DNA of 40,334 bases, from the NCBI GenBank assembly GCA_000432915.1, contig HF995233.1, forward strand, positions 176,733 to 217,066, written 5' to 3'. Numbering within the stretch: the stretch's first letter is position 1; each line of letters starts with the position of its first letter. The notes under the pieces are model-generated. The model was not told the DNA's origin. It did not search any database and saw only the letters and a list, made by a program, of their open reading frames with translations. Both the position numbers and the translations under genes were made by a program. This stretch comes from Firmicutes bacterium CAG:194. Lineage in GTDB: Bacteria > Bacillota > Clostridia > Lachnospirales > Lachnospiraceae. Shown piece after piece: positions 29,699 to 39,190 of the stretch.

Positions 29699-31701
29699 CG
29701 TTTAAACTTACGCTCCAGTTCATATTTACTCATGGAAATGATCGTCGGTCTTCCATGCGGACAGTTATAAGGGTTGTCGCAGGCTAACAATTCCTGCATC
29801 AGCACCTTTATTTCCGATAATGATAATTTCTGATTTCCTTTGACTGCCGCTTTGCAGGACATGCTGGCGATCTTGCTGAGCACGGCGAAGGAATCTCCCG
29901 CAGCCGGTGCCTGCACCAGTTCATCCAGCACAGAAAGCAGCAGCTCCTTTTCTCCGTTTCCGTACAGATCCAGCGGAACCGCACGGATCGCGACCGCATC
30001 TTCTCCGAACTCTTCCAGTTCAAAGCCAAGTCTTGTAAAGTGCTCCTCATGTGCCTTCCAGGCAGTCTGCTCCTTTGGAGTCAGCGTCACGATCGTCGGC
30101 GGTGAAAGCTGCTGGGACGGAATCTCCGTCTTTTCATGCAGCCTCTTCACAAACCGCTCATAATTCACCTTTTCATGCGCCGCGTGCTGATCCACATAAT
30201 AAATTTTATCCGCCAGCGCCAGAATCCAGTACGTATCAAATACCTGTCCGATGATCTCGAAATTTTCCACCTGCTGTTTTTTCAGGTCGTCTTCCGTAAA
30301 CAAAGCCATCTGCTGTGGCTTTTCAACAATGATCGCCTGCTCCTTTTTGATGATCGGGCTTTTCGGTACTTCTTCCGTATATTCCGCCCTTGTACCAATG
30401 ATCCTTGCTGCAGCAGTTTCAACCTGTTTTTTCTCCGGTGTTAATGACCGCCGAACATCTGAGCCGGATGTTGTATATCCGGTCTTTTCTTCCCGCACGC
30501 CCGACTGCGCAGGCTGCGCCAGTTCCTCATCTACCTTCTGCAGTGCTTTCTGCACGATCTGCCCATAGGACTGTCCGTAAGAAGAAGTTTCTCTCACCTG
30601 CGACTGCGATCTTCTGCCTGCTTCAAACGGCTGCGGAATCTCTCTGGTCAACTGCTTTTCCGCTTTCTTATCCTCTTCCTTTTCGATCTTTGCATCCATG
30701 GATGTGACAAGGGATCTGCCGTTTATCGCCGCTGCAACAGATTCCTGCAGAAACCGGAAAAAGGTCTGCGGTTCATTGATCCGGATATCCATTTTGGTCG
30801 GATGCACATTGACATCGATCTTTTCCGGATCGATCGTCAGATATAAGACAACAAACGGATATTTATGCTGCATCAGGAAAGTGCGGTAGCCTTCTTCCAC
30901 TGCGGAGCATACCAGAGAGCTCTTGATATACCTTCCGTTCACAAAGATCGTTTCAAACGCTCTGTTTGCCCTGCACAGGATCGGTTTTCCCAGAAATCCT
31001 TTTACCGAAATGCCATCCATCTGTGCAGAGATCGGAAGAAGCTGGTTTGCCGTTTCTTTTCCGTAGATCCGGTAGATCACCTCTCTGCTGTCTCCGTTAC
31101 CGGAAGTAAAAAACTTCGTCTGCCCGTTTGCTATATACTGAAATGCGATCTGCGGAGCAGACAGCGCAATATGCTGCATAAAATCCGCAATATAGTTGCC
31201 TTCTGTCATTGCAGTCTTTAAAAATTTTTTTCTGACCGGTGTATTGTAAAAAATATTGCGGGCGATCACCGTCGTTCCCTTCGGTGCACCGATCTCTTCA
31301 AGCTCACCCGCTTCTCCGCCGTTTATCGTAAAATGCTGCCCGGTCAGCTCTTCCTCCGTCTTTGTGATCAGCTCTACCTGACAGACTGCGGCAATACTGG
31401 AAAGTGCCTCTCCGCGGAAGCCCAGACTGCTGATATGGGAAAGATCCTCCGCTTCCTTGATCTTACTTGTGGCATGTCTTAAAAATGCCTTGGTAAGCTG
31501 CGACTTATCGATTCCGCTTCCGTCATCTGTGACACGGATCATGCTGATACCGCCGTCCTTGATCTCCACCGTCACATGCCCGGCTCCTGCATCGATCGCA
31601 TTTTCCACAAGCTCTTTCACAATGGAAAACGGGCGTTCCACAACTTCTCCTGCCGCGATTTTATCTACTGTATGATTATCCAGTACATGTATTTCATTCA
31701 T
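29695..31701 (-). CDS. mutL: DNA mismatch repair protein MutL
   Basis: ATPase and nicking endonuclease that couples MutS to repair. It has 668 residues. GHKL ATPase motifs are ENAIDAGA, DDGSGI and GFRGEALSSI in the first 100 residues. After a low-complexity linker (about 340-460), the C-terminal domain has the endonuclease motif DQHAAHEKVNYE (around residue 500) and the zinc motif NCPHGRP near the end. The active nuclease motif is expected in bacteria lacking MutH. It overlaps mutS by 8 bases. Confidence 0.97.
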   Translation of the reverse strand: MNEIHVLDNHTVDKIAAGEVVERPFSIVKELVENAIDAGAGHVTVEIKDGGISMIRVTDDGSGIDKSQLTKAFLRHATSKIKEAEDLSHISSLGFRGEALSSIAAVCQVELITKTEEELTGQHFTINGGEAGELEEIGAPKGTTVIARNIFYNTPVRKKFLKTAMTEGNYIADFMQHIALSAPQIAFQYIANGQTKFFTSGNGDSREVIYRIYGKETANQLLPISAQMDGISVKGFLGKPILCRANRAFETIFVNGRYIKSSLVCSAVEEGYRTFLMQHKYPFVVLYLTIDPEKIDVNVHPTKMDIRINEPQTFFRFLQESVAAAINGRSLVTSMDAKIEKEEDKKAEKQLTREIPQPFEAGRRSQSQVRETSSYGQSYGQIVQKALQKVDEELAQPAQSGVREEKTGYTTSGSDVRRSLTPEKKQVETAAARIIGTRAEYTEEVPKSPIIKKEQAIIVEKPQQMALFTEDDLKKQQVENFEIIGQVFDTYWILALADKIYYVDQHAAHEKVNYERFVKRLHEKTEIPSQQLSPPTIVTLTPKEQTAWKAHEEHFTRLGFELEEFGEDAVAIRAVPLDLYGNGEKELLLSVLDELVQAPAAGDSFAVLSKIASMSCKAAVKGNQKLSLSEIKVLMQELLACDNPYNCPHGRPTIISMSKYELERKFKR

Positions 31702-34354
31702 TTGTGCTACTCCATCTGTTCTTTAACATGTTTTGCAGTTTATAAAGGGTATTTAAAGCATCCAGCGGTGTCAGATTCGAAATGTCGATCCGGGAAAGCT
31801 CCTTGATCACATCCTCATCCTTCGTCGTGTCAAAAAGTGAGATCTGTGCCAGATCCACCTGATCGTAATGCTTTACTTTCTGCTTTTCCGACTTTTTATC
31901 GGTCTGGATACACTGTACCTTTTCTGTAATATCATTATCGGAAAGCTGCTGTGCGATTTCTTTCGCCCTGTCAATGACAAGATCCGGAACGCCCGCAAGC
32001 TTTGCCACCTGAATACCGTAGCTCTTGTCCGCTCCGCCCTTTACGATCTTCCGTAAAAAAACGATATCATCACCTTTTTCCTTGACAGCAATACAGTAAT
32101 TGTTGACATTGTTCATCTTGCCTTCCAGCTCGGTCAGTTCATGATAATGCGTTGCAAATAAGGTTTTTGCTCCGAGCAGCTTTTTATTGCTGATATGCTC
32201 AACCACAGCCCATGCGATTGACAGACCATCAAAGGTGGAAGTTCCCCGGCCAATCTCATCTAAGATCAGCAGGCTGTTCGCCGTCGCATTCCGCAGAATA
32301 TTGGCTACTTCATTCATTTCCACCATAAAAGTGGACTGTCCGCTTGCCAGATCATCCGAAGCACCGACTCTTGTAAAGATACGGTCCACAATACCGATCT
32401 GTGCACTTTTTGCCGGTACAAAGCTTCCGATCTGTGCCAGCAGGACGATCAATGCTGTCTGCCGCATATAGGTGGATTTTCCTGCCATATTCGGACCTGT
32501 GATAATGGAGATCAGGTTTTTACCGCTGTCCAGATAGGTATCGTTGGCAATAAACATATCATTTTTGATCATGCACTCCACAACCGGATGACGGCCTTCT
32601 TTGATATCGATCACGCCCTTTGTCGTGATCTTCGGCTTCACGTAATGATTTCGCTCTGCCACATAAGCAAGGGATGCAAATACATCCAGCCCGGCAATAG
32701 CCTTGGCTGTCTGCTGGACTCTCTGCATGTTGTCTCCCAGCGCGTCCCTGACCTGACAGAACAGCTCATATTCAAGTGAATACAACTTGTCCTCTGCATT
32801 CAAAATGGTATCTTCCATTTCCTTCAGCTTTGGCATCGTGTAACGCTCTGCATTAGTCAGTGTCTGTTTTCGGATATAGTCATCCGGTACCTGATCCTTG
32901 AAGGAATTGGTTACCTCAAGGTAATAACCAAATACTTTGTTATATTTGATCCTCAGATTTTTGATCCCGGTTCTTTCACGCTCTGTGTTTTCCAGCTCGG
33001 CAAGCCATTTCTTACCGTCCGTTTTGGCTCTTCGCAAAGTATCCGCATCTTCTGAAAAGCCTTCTTTGATAATACCGCCTTCTTTGGAAGAAAGCGGCGG
33101 TTCCTCTACGATCGCCGCATCGATCAGTCCGTACAGATCGGTCAGATCATCGATCTGCTCCTGCAGCTTCTGTAAAAGAGGCGTTTCAAATTCTGCCAGA
33201 ACCGTTTTGATTGGTGGCAGCATCTGCAATGAATTGCGGAATGCAATCAGATCTCTCGGATTAGCAGTCTTATAACTGATCTTTCCAAGCAGTCTTTCCA
33301 GATCATAGATCGGGCTTAAATATTCCCTGAGTTCTTCTCTGGACATCGGATGTGCGAGCAGATCTCCGACTGCTTCCTGACGGAGCACGATATCCGCCTG
33401 CTCGATCAACGGCTGTTCCAGATAAGTACGGAGCAGTCTTGCGCCCATGGCTGTTTTAGTCTTATCCAGCACCCATAACAGGGAACCTTTTTTCTGCTTT
33501 TCACGGAGCGTTTCCGTCAGCTCCAGATTCCTTCTTGTGGCACTGTCCAGCAGCATATATTTGCTGGCAATGTATGGATTGAGGTGTGTAATATTGGACA
33601 GACTGTTTTTCTGCGTCTCATATAAATAGGCAAGCACAGCACCTGCAGCGATCTGTCCTGCCATAAAATCATCCACACCGAGTGCTGTCAGTGTATTGAC
33701 CTTAAAATGTTTGCACAAAAGCTTCTGGCAGCTGTCTTCTTCAAAATGCCATGCATCGATCTTATTGATCGAAATGCCGAGGCGTTCCCGCAGATCGTCT
33801 ATACTGTAACCACTGACTAAAAAATTATCGTTACAGATGATTTCCGACGGAGAAAACTTCACGATCTCATCATTCAGCTTCTTTGTATCGGAAACCTCTG
33901 TCACATAAAAATCACCGGTCAGAGCATCCACAACCGCGATCCCGATCTTATCCTCCGTATAAGCAATGCACATCAGATAATTGTTCCGGCTTTCTTCCAA
34001 TGACATCATATTGAGGTTTGTGCCCGGTGTTACAATACGGATCACTTCCCTTTTGACAATGCCCTTGGCAAGCTTCGGATCCTCCACCTGTTCGCAGATC
34101 GCCACCTTATAGCCTTTGTTGACCAGTTTGGTCAGATAGGAATCCGCTGCATGATACGGAATCCCGCACATAGGAGCACGTTCTTCCTGCCCGCAGTTTT
34201 TACCGGTCAGCGTGATCTCCAGCTCTTTCGATGCCACAAGCGCATCGTCAAAAAACATTTCATAAAAATCGCCCAGCCGGTAAAACAAAATGCAGTCCTT
34301 ATACTGCTCCTTTGTAGCCATATACTGTTGCATCATCGGTGTTAAATCTGCCAT
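31694..34354 (-). CDS. mutS: DNA mismatch repair protein MutS
   Basis: Mismatch-recognition ATPase, 886 residues. The mismatch-binding Phe-x-Glu is in LGDFYEMFFDDA near residue 31. The ATPase has Walker A GPNMAGKSTYMRQT (around residue 620), Walker B LILDEIGRGTSTFDG and the dimer-interface FATHYHEL. It lies between miaB (102-base gap) and mutL (8-base overlap). AGAGG precedes the start. Confidence 0.97.
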   Translation of the reverse strand: MADLTPMMQQYMATKEQYKDCILFYRLGDFYEMFFDDALVASKELEITLTGKNCGQEERAPMCGIPYHAADSYLTKLVNKGYKVAICEQVEDPKLAKGIVKREVIRIVTPGTNLNMMSLEESRNNYLMCIAYTEDKIGIAVVDALTGDFYVTEVSDTKKLNDEIVKFSPSEIICNDNFLVSGYSIDDLRERLGISINKIDAWHFEEDSCQKLLCKHFKVNTLTALGVDDFMAGQIAAGAVLAYLYETQKNSLSNITHLNPYIASKYMLLDSATRRNLELTETLREKQKKGSLLWVLDKTKTAMGARLLRTYLEQPLIEQADIVLRQEAVGDLLAHPMSREELREYLSPIYDLERLLGKISYKTANPRDLIAFRNSLQMLPPIKTVLAEFETPLLQKLQEQIDDLTDLYGLIDAAIVEEPPLSSKEGGIIKEGFSEDADTLRRAKTDGKKWLAELENTERERTGIKNLRIKYNKVFGYYLEVTNSFKDQVPDDYIRKQTLTNAERYTMPKLKEMEDTILNAEDKLYSLEYELFCQVRDALGDNMQRVQQTAKAIAGLDVFASLAYVAERNHYVKPKITTKGVIDIKEGRHPVVECMIKNDMFIANDTYLDSGKNLISIITGPNMAGKSTYMRQTALIVLLAQIGSFVPAKSAQIGIVDRIFTRVGASDDLASGQSTFMVEMNEVANILRNATANSLLILDEIGRGTSTFDGLSIAWAVVEHISNKKLLGAKTLFATHYHELTELEGKMNNVNNYCIAVKEKGDDIVFLRKIVKGGADKSYGIQVAKLAGVPDLVIDRAKEIAQQLSDNDITEKVQCIQTDKKSEKQKVKHYDQVDLAQISLFDTTKDEDVIKELSRIDISNLTPLDALNTLYKLQNMLKNRWSSTNE

Positions 34355-34456
34355 CTTCTGCCTCTTTCGTCATACCGTCTGATTCTCCGGTAACTTCTCA
34401 TCCTATTTGAGTCAATCATCCTGCATTATTTTCGCAACACGGGATCATACACTATG

Positions 34457-35926
34457 TTACCGCTTATTTTCTACAGTTCCTGTATAGTAAAATCCGTGAC
34501 ATTCATCCAGATGTACTTCTGCAAGCGTTCCGATCAGATCCTCTCCGCCCGGGAAATGAACGATCGTATTGTTGGACATACGTCCTGTTACCAGGCTGTC
34601 ATCCTGCTCATTTTTCTCTTCCACCAGAACCGTGACTGTCTGACCGAGCAGATTACCGACTCTGCTTCTGGCGGTATCCTGCACAGTTTTCAGTACTTTG
34701 TTGAAGTTCTCCTTCACTTCAGCTTCCGGTACCTGATTTTCCATGGCTGCAGCAGGCGTTCCTGTGCGCTTGGAATAAATAAAGGTAAAAGCATTTTCAA
34801 ACTGCACCTTTTTGATCACATCGATTGTTTCCTCTACATCTTCCTTTGTTTCTCCCGGGAAGCCCACAATAATATCTGTCGTGATCGCAATATCCGGGAT
34901 CTCCCGCCGGATCTTCAGTGCCAGATCCACATACTGCTCCTTTGTATAACGCCGGTTCATTGCTTTCAGTATCCTTGTCGAACCTGACTGCAGCGGCAGA
35001 TGCAGATGTCGGCAGATCTTTTTGGAATGCTTCATGACCTCGATCAGCTCATCTGACAGATCCTTCGGATGGGATGTCATGAAACGGATCCGCTCCAGTC
35101 CTTCGATCTTTTCCACTTCTGTCAGAAGCTGTGCAAAACTGACCGGATGTTCCAGATTTTTGCCATAGGAATTGACATTCTGTCCCAGCAGCATGATCTC
35201 GATGACACCATCCTTTACCAGCATTTCAATTTCGCGGATGATATCCTTCGGCTCTCTGCTTCTTTCCCGCCCTCTGACATATGGCACGATGCAATAGCTG
35301 CAGAAATTATTACAGCCAAACATAATGTTCGTACCTGATTTGAATTTATACTTGCGGACGATCGGCAGATCTTCCACGATTTCATTGGTATCTTTCCAGA
35401 TATCAATGATCATGTCATCGGATTCGAGCATTGTGACAAGCAGCTCCGCAAACTTAAAGATATTGTGTGTTCCGAAGATCAGGTTGACAAATCGATAACT
35501 CTTTTGGAGCTTTTCCACAACGCCCTGTTCCTGCATCATACAGCCGCAAAGCCCGATCTTCATTGCCGGATTTTTCTTTTTATAGCCGTTTAAGATGCCC
35601 AGTCTTCCATACACTCTCTGATCCGCATTATCGCGTACCGTACACGTATTGAAGATCACAAAATCAGACTTTTCATCTTCGCCGTTATCGGCAAATCCCA
35701 CTTCTGTCAAAATGCCGAGCAGTTTTTCCGAATCTCTGGCATTCATCTGACAGCCAAAGGTAACCACGCAGCACGTCGGCTTTCTGCCAAGCTTTTCTTC
35801 CATATCTGCTACCAGTTCCCTGGCACGTGCCATAAAATAATATTGTCTTTCAGGCTCGGACTGCGGCGCAGCACCTGCCTGTCTGTAATCTTCCATTTTT
35901 TCTTCCAGTACATCTTTTTGTATCAT
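34457..35926 (-). CDS. miaB: tRNA-2-methylthio-N6-dimethylallyladenosine synthase
   Basis: Radical SAM methylthiotransferase that adds the 2-methylthio group to i6A37 made by MiaA. It has 489 residues; an N-terminal extension of about 60 residues precedes the usual start of the UPF0004 domain. That domain has cysteines in FGCQMNARDSEK, FNTCTVRDNAD and GLCGCMMQE. The radical SAM motif is CNNFCSYCIVPYVRGRERSR. A TRAM domain ends the protein. It is 63 bases after proA. Confidence 0.95.
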   Translation of the reverse strand: MIQKDVLEEKMEDYRQAGAAPQSEPERQYYFMARARELVADMEEKLGRKPTCCVVTFGCQMNARDSEKLLGILTEVGFADNGEDEKSDFVIFNTCTVRDNADQRVYGRLGILNGYKKKNPAMKIGLCGCMMQEQGVVEKLQKSYRFVNLIFGTHNIFKFAELLVTMLESDDMIIDIWKDTNEIVEDLPIVRKYKFKSGTNIMFGCNNFCSYCIVPYVRGRERSREPKDIIREIEMLVKDGVIEIMLLGQNVNSYGKNLEHPVSFAQLLTEVEKIEGLERIRFMTSHPKDLSDELIEVMKHSKKICRHLHLPLQSGSTRILKAMNRRYTKEQYVDLALKIRREIPDIAITTDIIVGFPGETKEDVEETIDVIKKVQFENAFTFIYSKRTGTPAAAMENQVPEAEVKENFNKVLKTVQDTARSRVGNLLGQTVTVLVEEKNEQDDSLVTGRMSNNTIVHFPGGEDLIGTLAEVHLDECHGFYYTGTVENKR

Positions 35927-35989
35927 GTAATATAATCCTTTTCCGCATTTCGTTATTTTAACCGCTTCGCCGTTTATCCAATCCTTTAT

Positions 35990-37246
35990 TTATTCCCGGA
36001 TCTGTCCGTTTCCGATGATCGTATATTTATAAGAGGTCAGTTCACGCAATCCCATCGGGCCTCTCGCATGCAGCTTCTGGGTGCTGATTCCGATCTCCGC
36101 ACCAAATCCGAATTCAAAACCATCCGTAAAACGCGTGCTCGCATTGACATATACGCAAGCAGCATCCACTCCCTTCAGGAATTTTTCCGCTGCTTCCTTG
36201 TTTTCTGTAATGATGCTTTCAGAATGGCCTGTATTATAGCGGTTGATATGTTCAATTGCCTCATCTACGCTGTCTACTGTTTTCATAGAAACGATCAGAC
36301 TTAAATACTCTGTTCCATAGTCTTCCGGTGTCGCTGCTTTCAGATCGGGCATGATTTCCCTGATGCCATCATCCGCACGCATTTCCACATTTTTTTCCTG
36401 CAGAGCCTTTGCAAGCGGTGGCAGAAGCTTTTCCCGGATATCTCTGTGGATCACAAGCGACTCACAGGCATTGCAGACACCGATACGCTGTGTCTTTGCA
36501 TTGACGATGATCTTCACGGCTTTCTCAATATCCGCATCTTTATCAATATAAATATGGCAATTTCCGGTTCCTGTTTCGATGACCGGAATCGTTGCATTCT
36601 CTACAACCGCTTTGATCAGTCCCGCACCACCACGTGGAATCAGGACATCCACATATCCTTTCATCTTCATAAATTCTGCTGTCACTGCCCTGTCTGTTGC
36701 CGTGATCAGCTGGATCATGTCCGGGTTAAGCCGGTTTTTCTCCAGTGTTTCCCGGATTACATTTGTTATGGCAATATTGGAATGCAGTGCATCGGAACCG
36801 CCTTTTAAAATAACAACATTGCCTGCTTTAAAGCAAAGTCCGAACGCATCCGCAGTCACATTTGGTCTGGACTCGTAAATAATACCGATCACGCCCATCG
36901 GCACACTGACTTTCGATATCAAAAGTCCGTTTGGTCTGGTGAATTTTTCCAGTACGTTACCGACAGGATCCGGTAATTTTGTGATCTGTACAAGCCCTTC
37001 TGCGATCTGGCTGATCCGTTCCTCTGTCAGTTTTAATCTGTCAAGCAGTCCCTGGCTCATGCCTGCCTGGATTCCTTCTCGGACATCCTCTGCATTTGCG
37101 GTCAGAATGCTGCCACATTCTTTCCGTAAGTTCTGTGCGATTTCAGTCAAAACCGTGTTTTTCTGCTCTGTTGTCAATAATGACGCCTCATACTTTGCTG
37201 TTAATGCCTGTTCACCCATCTGTATCAGATCATATTTTTCTGCCAT
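35990..37246 (-). CDS. proA: Glutamate-5-semialdehyde dehydrogenase (gamma-glutamyl phosphate reductase)
   Basis: NADPH-dependent second enzyme of proline synthesis. It has 418 residues. The catalytic cysteine is C258 in RIGVCNACESLV. Other signatures are GVIGIIYESRPNVTADAF, LKGGSDALHSN and the C-terminal HARGPMGLRELTSYKY. GGAAGG lies upstream. proB, its usual partner, is not in the window, so it must be encoded elsewhere. Confidence 0.96.
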   Translation of the reverse strand: MAEKYDLIQMGEQALTAKYEASLLTTEQKNTVLTEIAQNLRKECGSILTANAEDVREGIQAGMSQGLLDRLKLTEERISQIAEGLVQITKLPDPVGNVLEKFTRPNGLLISKVSVPMGVIGIIYESRPNVTADAFGLCFKAGNVVILKGGSDALHSNIAITNVIRETLEKNRLNPDMIQLITATDRAVTAEFMKMKGYVDVLIPRGGAGLIKAVVENATIPVIETGTGNCHIYIDKDADIEKAVKIIVNAKTQRIGVCNACESLVIHRDIREKLLPPLAKALQEKNVEMRADDGIREIMPDLKAATPEDYGTEYLSLIVSMKTVDSVDEAIEHINRYNTGHSESIITENKEAAEKFLKGVDAACVYVNASTRFTDGFEFGFGAEIGISTQKLHARGPMGLRELTSYKYTIIGNGQIRE

Positions 37247-37272
37247 ATTCTATCCTTCCCTTCCTGTGTGTA

Positions 37273-37842
37273 TCATTTATTTTCTATCTGATAGATTGCC
37301 TTTTCCGTTATAATGCATGCGGGCTTTTGATCCGTTTTTTCCGTCTCGATCCGTCCCGGTTCCACAAGCTGCAGTTCATATGCGAGCGCCGCTGTAGAAA
37401 CCTGCGGATGTGCCTCCAGAAATCTGTCATAAAAACCGCCGCCGTATCCGATCCTGTTTCCCTCTTTGTCAAACACCGTTCCGGGCATGATGACAAGATC
37501 CCCCGGTTTCTGCTGCCACGACCGCTGGGGCTGTGGTTCCCTGATGCTGCGGTATCCGCTCACGAGCTGTGAAAGATCCGTAATCTGGTAAAACTGCATT
37601 TTCTTTCCTTCCACTCTCGGGCAGAACACCAGCTTTCTTTTTCGAAATGCCAGCTCCATGATCGCATCTGTTTCCACCTCGGAGCCATAACCGGCATAGA
37701 TCAGAAGCTGATCCGCCTGTTCAAAGACCGGAAGCTCTGCAAGCTGCTTCTTGATTCTATCACTTTTTTTCTTTCTTTCCTCTTTCGAAAGGGCATCTCT
37801 TATTGAGAGAATTTCCCGTCTAATTTGCTTCTTCGTTTCCAT
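37273..37842 (-). CDS. 5-formyltetrahydrofolate cyclo-ligase
   Basis: Recycles 5-formyl-THF to 5,10-methenyl-THF using ATP. It has 189 residues, normal. The N-terminus KKQIRREILSIRDALS and the C-terminal substrate and ATP motif PGTVFDKEGNRIGYGGGFYDRFL are typical. It overlaps the DUF896 gene by 23 bases and lies 26 bases before proA, so it belongs to the same operon. Confidence 0.95.
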   Translation of the reverse strand: METKKQIRREILSIRDALSKEERKKKSDRIKKQLAELPVFEQADQLLIYAGYGSEVETDAIMELAFRKRKLVFCPRVEGKKMQFYQITDLSQLVSGYRSIREPQPQRSWQQKPGDLVIMPGTVFDKEGNRIGYGGGFYDRFLEAHPQVSTAALAYELQLVEPGRIETEKTDQKPACIITEKAIYQIENK

Positions 37843-38041
37843 ATTTCTCGCCTAGGTTTTCTATCGTACCATCTTCATTGACCATATCAATGTTATTCAG
37901 CTGGCTGCGCAGATTCTTTCTGATACTTGCGACATATTCCTGTCTGAGCAGCGCCTGTTCCTTCTTTTCATCCTCTGTCAGCCCTTCCGCCTGCGATTTA
38001 TGATAAAGCTCGTTGATTCTTTTGATTCTTGATTCTTCCAT
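37820..38041 (-). CDS. DUF896 (YnzC-type) small protein
   Basis: 73 residues, two predicted helices in a hairpin (MEESRIKRINELYHKSQAEG, then LTEDEKKEQALLRQEYVASI). This is the DUF896 pattern; in Bacillus the YnzC protein is a small SOS-operon companion without defined activity. GGGAG lies 6 bases before the ATG. It is the first gene after a clear promoter and appears to head the operon that reaches miaA. Confidence 0.93.
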   Translation of the reverse strand: MEESRIKRINELYHKSQAEGLTEDEKKEQALLRQEYVASIRKNLRSQLNNIDMVNEDGTIENLGEKYGNEEAN

Positions 38042-38082
38042 ATGCTTCTCCCATACCTGTTGTTTAAAAATTGTATCATTAT

Positions 38083-38110
38083 ATTATAACAGAAAGTAGC
38101 TTTTATGCAA
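38083..38110 (-). promoter_or_regulatory. Promoter of the DUF896-proA-miaB-mutSL-miaA operon
   Basis: Minus strand TTGCAT (38105-38110), 16-base spacer, TATAAT (38083-38088), about 45 bases before the DUF896 start codon. No LexA-type palindrome lies here. Confidence 0.6.
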
Positions 38111-38161
38111 ACCTTGAAAAGGAATTTCATCGGTACCAAATAATGTTCGATCCCCGCATTA

Positions 38162-39190
38162 CTACACGTCCAGCCAACAACGTCTCACCTCTGAAAACTC
38201 GTGCAGTGACTTTTTGCCCCGACATATTTCTTTCCAATTTAATACAGCCGATGAAAGTTCTATCTGCTTTCTCTTTTCATACAGATATAGCTGATATGCC
38301 AGATTTGCACAACCTTCCCTCAACTCCACTGCGCAGCGTAATTCCCTTTCTGTTTTATTTATATAGTTCTCATAATCAGTTTGCTGAATCAGCTCATTCA
38401 GTGCATCATTTAAAGATAAAATGACATCTTCCGATAGTTCTTTACAATTTCTATATAAAAGATTATGAAGTGTGATCAAGGTTCCCTCCAATCCAGGTTC
38501 TTTCCTATATCGGCAAAGATCAATCAAACAGTTCCATAATTCTATTGTTTCATCATTATTACCTTGTCTTGTCAGTAAATATTCTGTTGCTTCTAATCCT
38601 GAGAGCACCATTTTAGCATCCGCTGATTTCAGCGCCTTCAATATTTTCTTCACCACAGGTTGTATCTGTTCCATATCTGCCATCTGTACCTCAAGCTCTA
38701 ACTCCGCAATTTCATACGTTGCAATTTCCTGCATCATATCTTTTAATCTTTCCTGCAAATGCGTATTAATATCTTGAAGTTTTTCACTTCCAAATGATGC
38801 AATTACCTTGATCAAATTTCTTGTTCTTGAAATAAACTCATCTTTATGGATATCAAAGTCTTGGAATTTTTCTTTATTTTCCTTCAAAACTTTCCAGTAC
38901 ATAATAAACTCTGTAATAAAATTTTCTATCTGCTGCATGTCCCAGAAATCCGGCGTATTTTCATTTAGCTTAATAATATCTCGCAAATATGGATCACTGC
39001 CCAACGTAATAAAAGACAATTCCTTTTCTCTTAAATTTATAAAATTACGTTCATCCAATAATTTTTTCTTGATCCGCTCAACTGGATCTATATTCTGCGG
39101 ACATGGCCAACCTAGAATAACAAATGAATAATACTCCCCAAAATATGGAACTTCATCCTCCTTCACATCTTTCCATAAGAGCTGCGACAT
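38162..39190 (-). CDS. Hypothetical protein, downstream piece of a frameshifted gene
   Basis: About 342 residues from the ATG at 39190 (weak AGGAA site); the frame is open further, to a TTG at 39241. No family is recognised. The text is helix-rich and charged (LRDIIKLNENTPDFWDMQQI; RTRNLIKVIASFGSEKLQDI), with possible helical repeats. It is AT-rich compared with the operon to its left. The frame continues naturally from the upstream piece (VYFPDW, then GQLYEWHLLSCEQEER) if one G were restored in the minus-strand GGG at 39237-39239. It is probably the C-terminal half of one protein rather than a separate gene. Confidence 0.55.
   Translation of the reverse strand: MSQLLWKDVKEDEVPYFGEYYSFVILGWPCPQNIDPVERIKKKLLDERNFINLREKELSFITLGSDPYLRDIIKLNENTPDFWDMQQIENFITEFIMYWKVLKENKEKFQDFDIHKDEFISRTRNLIKVIASFGSEKLQDINTHLQERLKDMMQEIATYEIAELELEVQMADMEQIQPVVKKILKALKSADAKMVLSGLEATEYLLTRQGNNDETIELWNCLIDLCRYRKEPGLEGTLITLHNLLYRNCKELSEDVILSLNDALNELIQQTDYENYINKTERELRCAVELREGCANLAYQLYLYEKRKQIELSSAVLNWKEICRGKKSLHEFSEVRRCWLDV

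Noticed and set aside
29144..29770. A 208-codon plus-strand frame opposite miaA
   Set aside because: Lies antisense to conserved miaA and mutL codons; composition is that of a shadow frame.
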